From Clostridia bacterium (GTDB lineage Bacteria > Bacillota > Clostridia > Lachnospirales > Anaerotignaceae): 64,000 nucleotides of DNA. Position 1 is the first letter of the stretch, and each line of letters opens with the position of its first letter. A model generated the notes under the pieces. It searched no databases. It had not been told where the DNA came from and worked only from the letters and a program-made list of their open reading frames with translations. The stretch is taken from the NCBI GenBank assembly GCA_009929735.1, contig RZZU01000014.1, forward strand, positions 1-64,000. The letters are read 5' to 3'. A program made the translations under genes and the position numbers. Shown here one piece after another: positions 63,562 to 64,000 of the stretch.

Positions 63562-64000
63562 TTAATAATTTTCGGGCTTTCTTTCATAATATGCCTGTGG
63601 ATATGCGCACACAGGGCATTTTTGAGGAGGCTCTTTTCCAACATAAACATAACCGCAGTTTTTACAAACCCAGACAGTGTTTTCGTTGCCCTGAAAAACC
63701 TTCTTCTCCTGCAGTAATTTAAGCAGAGCCTGATAGCGTTCTTCATGCTCTTTCTCCACAGAAGCAACGTGCTTAAAGAAAGCGGCAATTTCTACAAATT
63801 CCTCTTCTCTGGCAACCGCTTCCATCTTTTTATAAATATCAGTCCATTCCTCATGTTCACCGTATGCACCGGCTTTCAGATTTTCCTCGGTAGTGCTTAT
63901 TCCCTTTAGGAAGTTTAAAATTCGCTTTGCGTGCTGAATTTCATTGTCTGAGGTTTCCTCAAAAACACCTTTGATTTGTTCGTAGCCTTCTTCATGCGCC
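63562..64000 (-). CDS. rbr: Rubrerythrin (5' end beyond the window)
   Basis: This peroxide-scavenging enzyme of anaerobes reduces H2O2 with electrons from rubredoxin. The visible C-terminal ~146 residues contain the ferritin-like part (HEEGYEQIKGVFEETSDNE, AYGEHEEW and VASVEKEHEERY, with the diiron Glu/His pairs) and the rubredoxin-like domain with CKNCGYVYVG and CPVCAYPQAYYE. Its start lies to the right of base 64000. It stops at 63562 and is followed by a strong terminator. Confidence 0.93.
   Translation of the reverse strand, partial: AHEEGYEQIKGVFEETSDNEIQHAKRILNFLKGISTTEENLKAGAYGEHEEWTDIYKKMEAVAREEEFVEIAAFFKHVASVEKEHEERYQALLKLLQEKKVFQGNENTVWVCKNCGYVYVGKEPPQKCPVCAYPQAYYERKPENY

Overview
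The window comes from a low-GC, endospore-forming, strictly anaerobic Firmicute of the class Clostridia. This is inferred from the germination protease and two alpha/beta-type small acid-soluble spore proteins, a Na+/H+ V-type ATPase, a rubrerythrin, a T-box isoleucyl-tRNA synthetase, lysine and SAM-I riboswitches, AT-rich intergenic DNA and strong AGGAGG-type ribosome binding sites. A Lachnospirales-like (perhaps Anaerotignum-like) host fits, but the genus cannot be fixed from the sequence alone. I see no prophage, intact insertion sequence, CRISPR array, rRNA or tRNA gene; this is mostly core chromosome.

Layout. 1-7.7 kb: a long non-coding left edge, an APC-type amino-acid permease, a CcdA-TlpA redox fusion, and ileS behind a T-box leader. 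8-16.3 kb: nicotinate phosphoribosyltransferase, a GNAT acetyltransferase, a hairpin-rich non-coding stretch, a small frameshifted gene, the nucleoside-salvage pair pdp-deoB, a C_GCAxxG_C_C protein, rpsT and gpr. 16.3-19.6 kb: two secreted proteins (5'-nucleotidase with LysM; copper-amine-oxidase-N/DUF3298-like). 19.8-24.2 kb: a potassium cluster trkH-trkA-kdpD-kdpE with no kdpFABC. 24.4-31.8 kb: alpha/beta hydrolase, a BlaI/BlaR1-like pair with a well-resolved operator/promoter, asnA, a TPR-like protein and an aminotransferase. 32.4-41.2 kb: a nine-gene V-ATPase operon in the order F-I-K-E-C-G-A-B-D, with Na+-type ligands in the K ring subunit. 41.6-44.1 kb: Nudix hydrolase, Hsp33, methyltransferase, SASP.

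44.2-49.5 kb: a lysine riboswitch followed by asd-dapA-dapB, then a SAM-I riboswitch followed by a homocysteine S-methyltransferase gene. 50-56.8 kb: a corrinoid adenosyltransferase, a two-OB-fold SSB-like protein, a small unknown protein, and uvrB-uvrA with a degenerate LexA-like site. 57-64 kb: a 4Fe-4S protein divergent from a Crp/Fnr regulator, a second SASP, a LysE exporter, a GGDEF protein, a D,D-carboxypeptidase and a rubrerythrin cut by the right edge.

The genes combine ion homeostasis (V-ATPase, Ktr/Trk K+ uptake under a truncated KdpD/KdpE pair), amino-acid biosynthesis under RNA control (Ile T-box, Lys and SAM riboswitches), DNA repair and sporulation. The points most worth following up are the kdpDE-trkAH linkage with a tandem 11-bp repeat upstream of trkH, the BlaR1-like receptor whose large extracellular part is not a penicillin-binding domain, a small family of ~110-bp intergenic repeats, a 22-bp perfect inverted repeat without a T-tract after dapB, and a small gene broken at a T TTT TTG slippery site.
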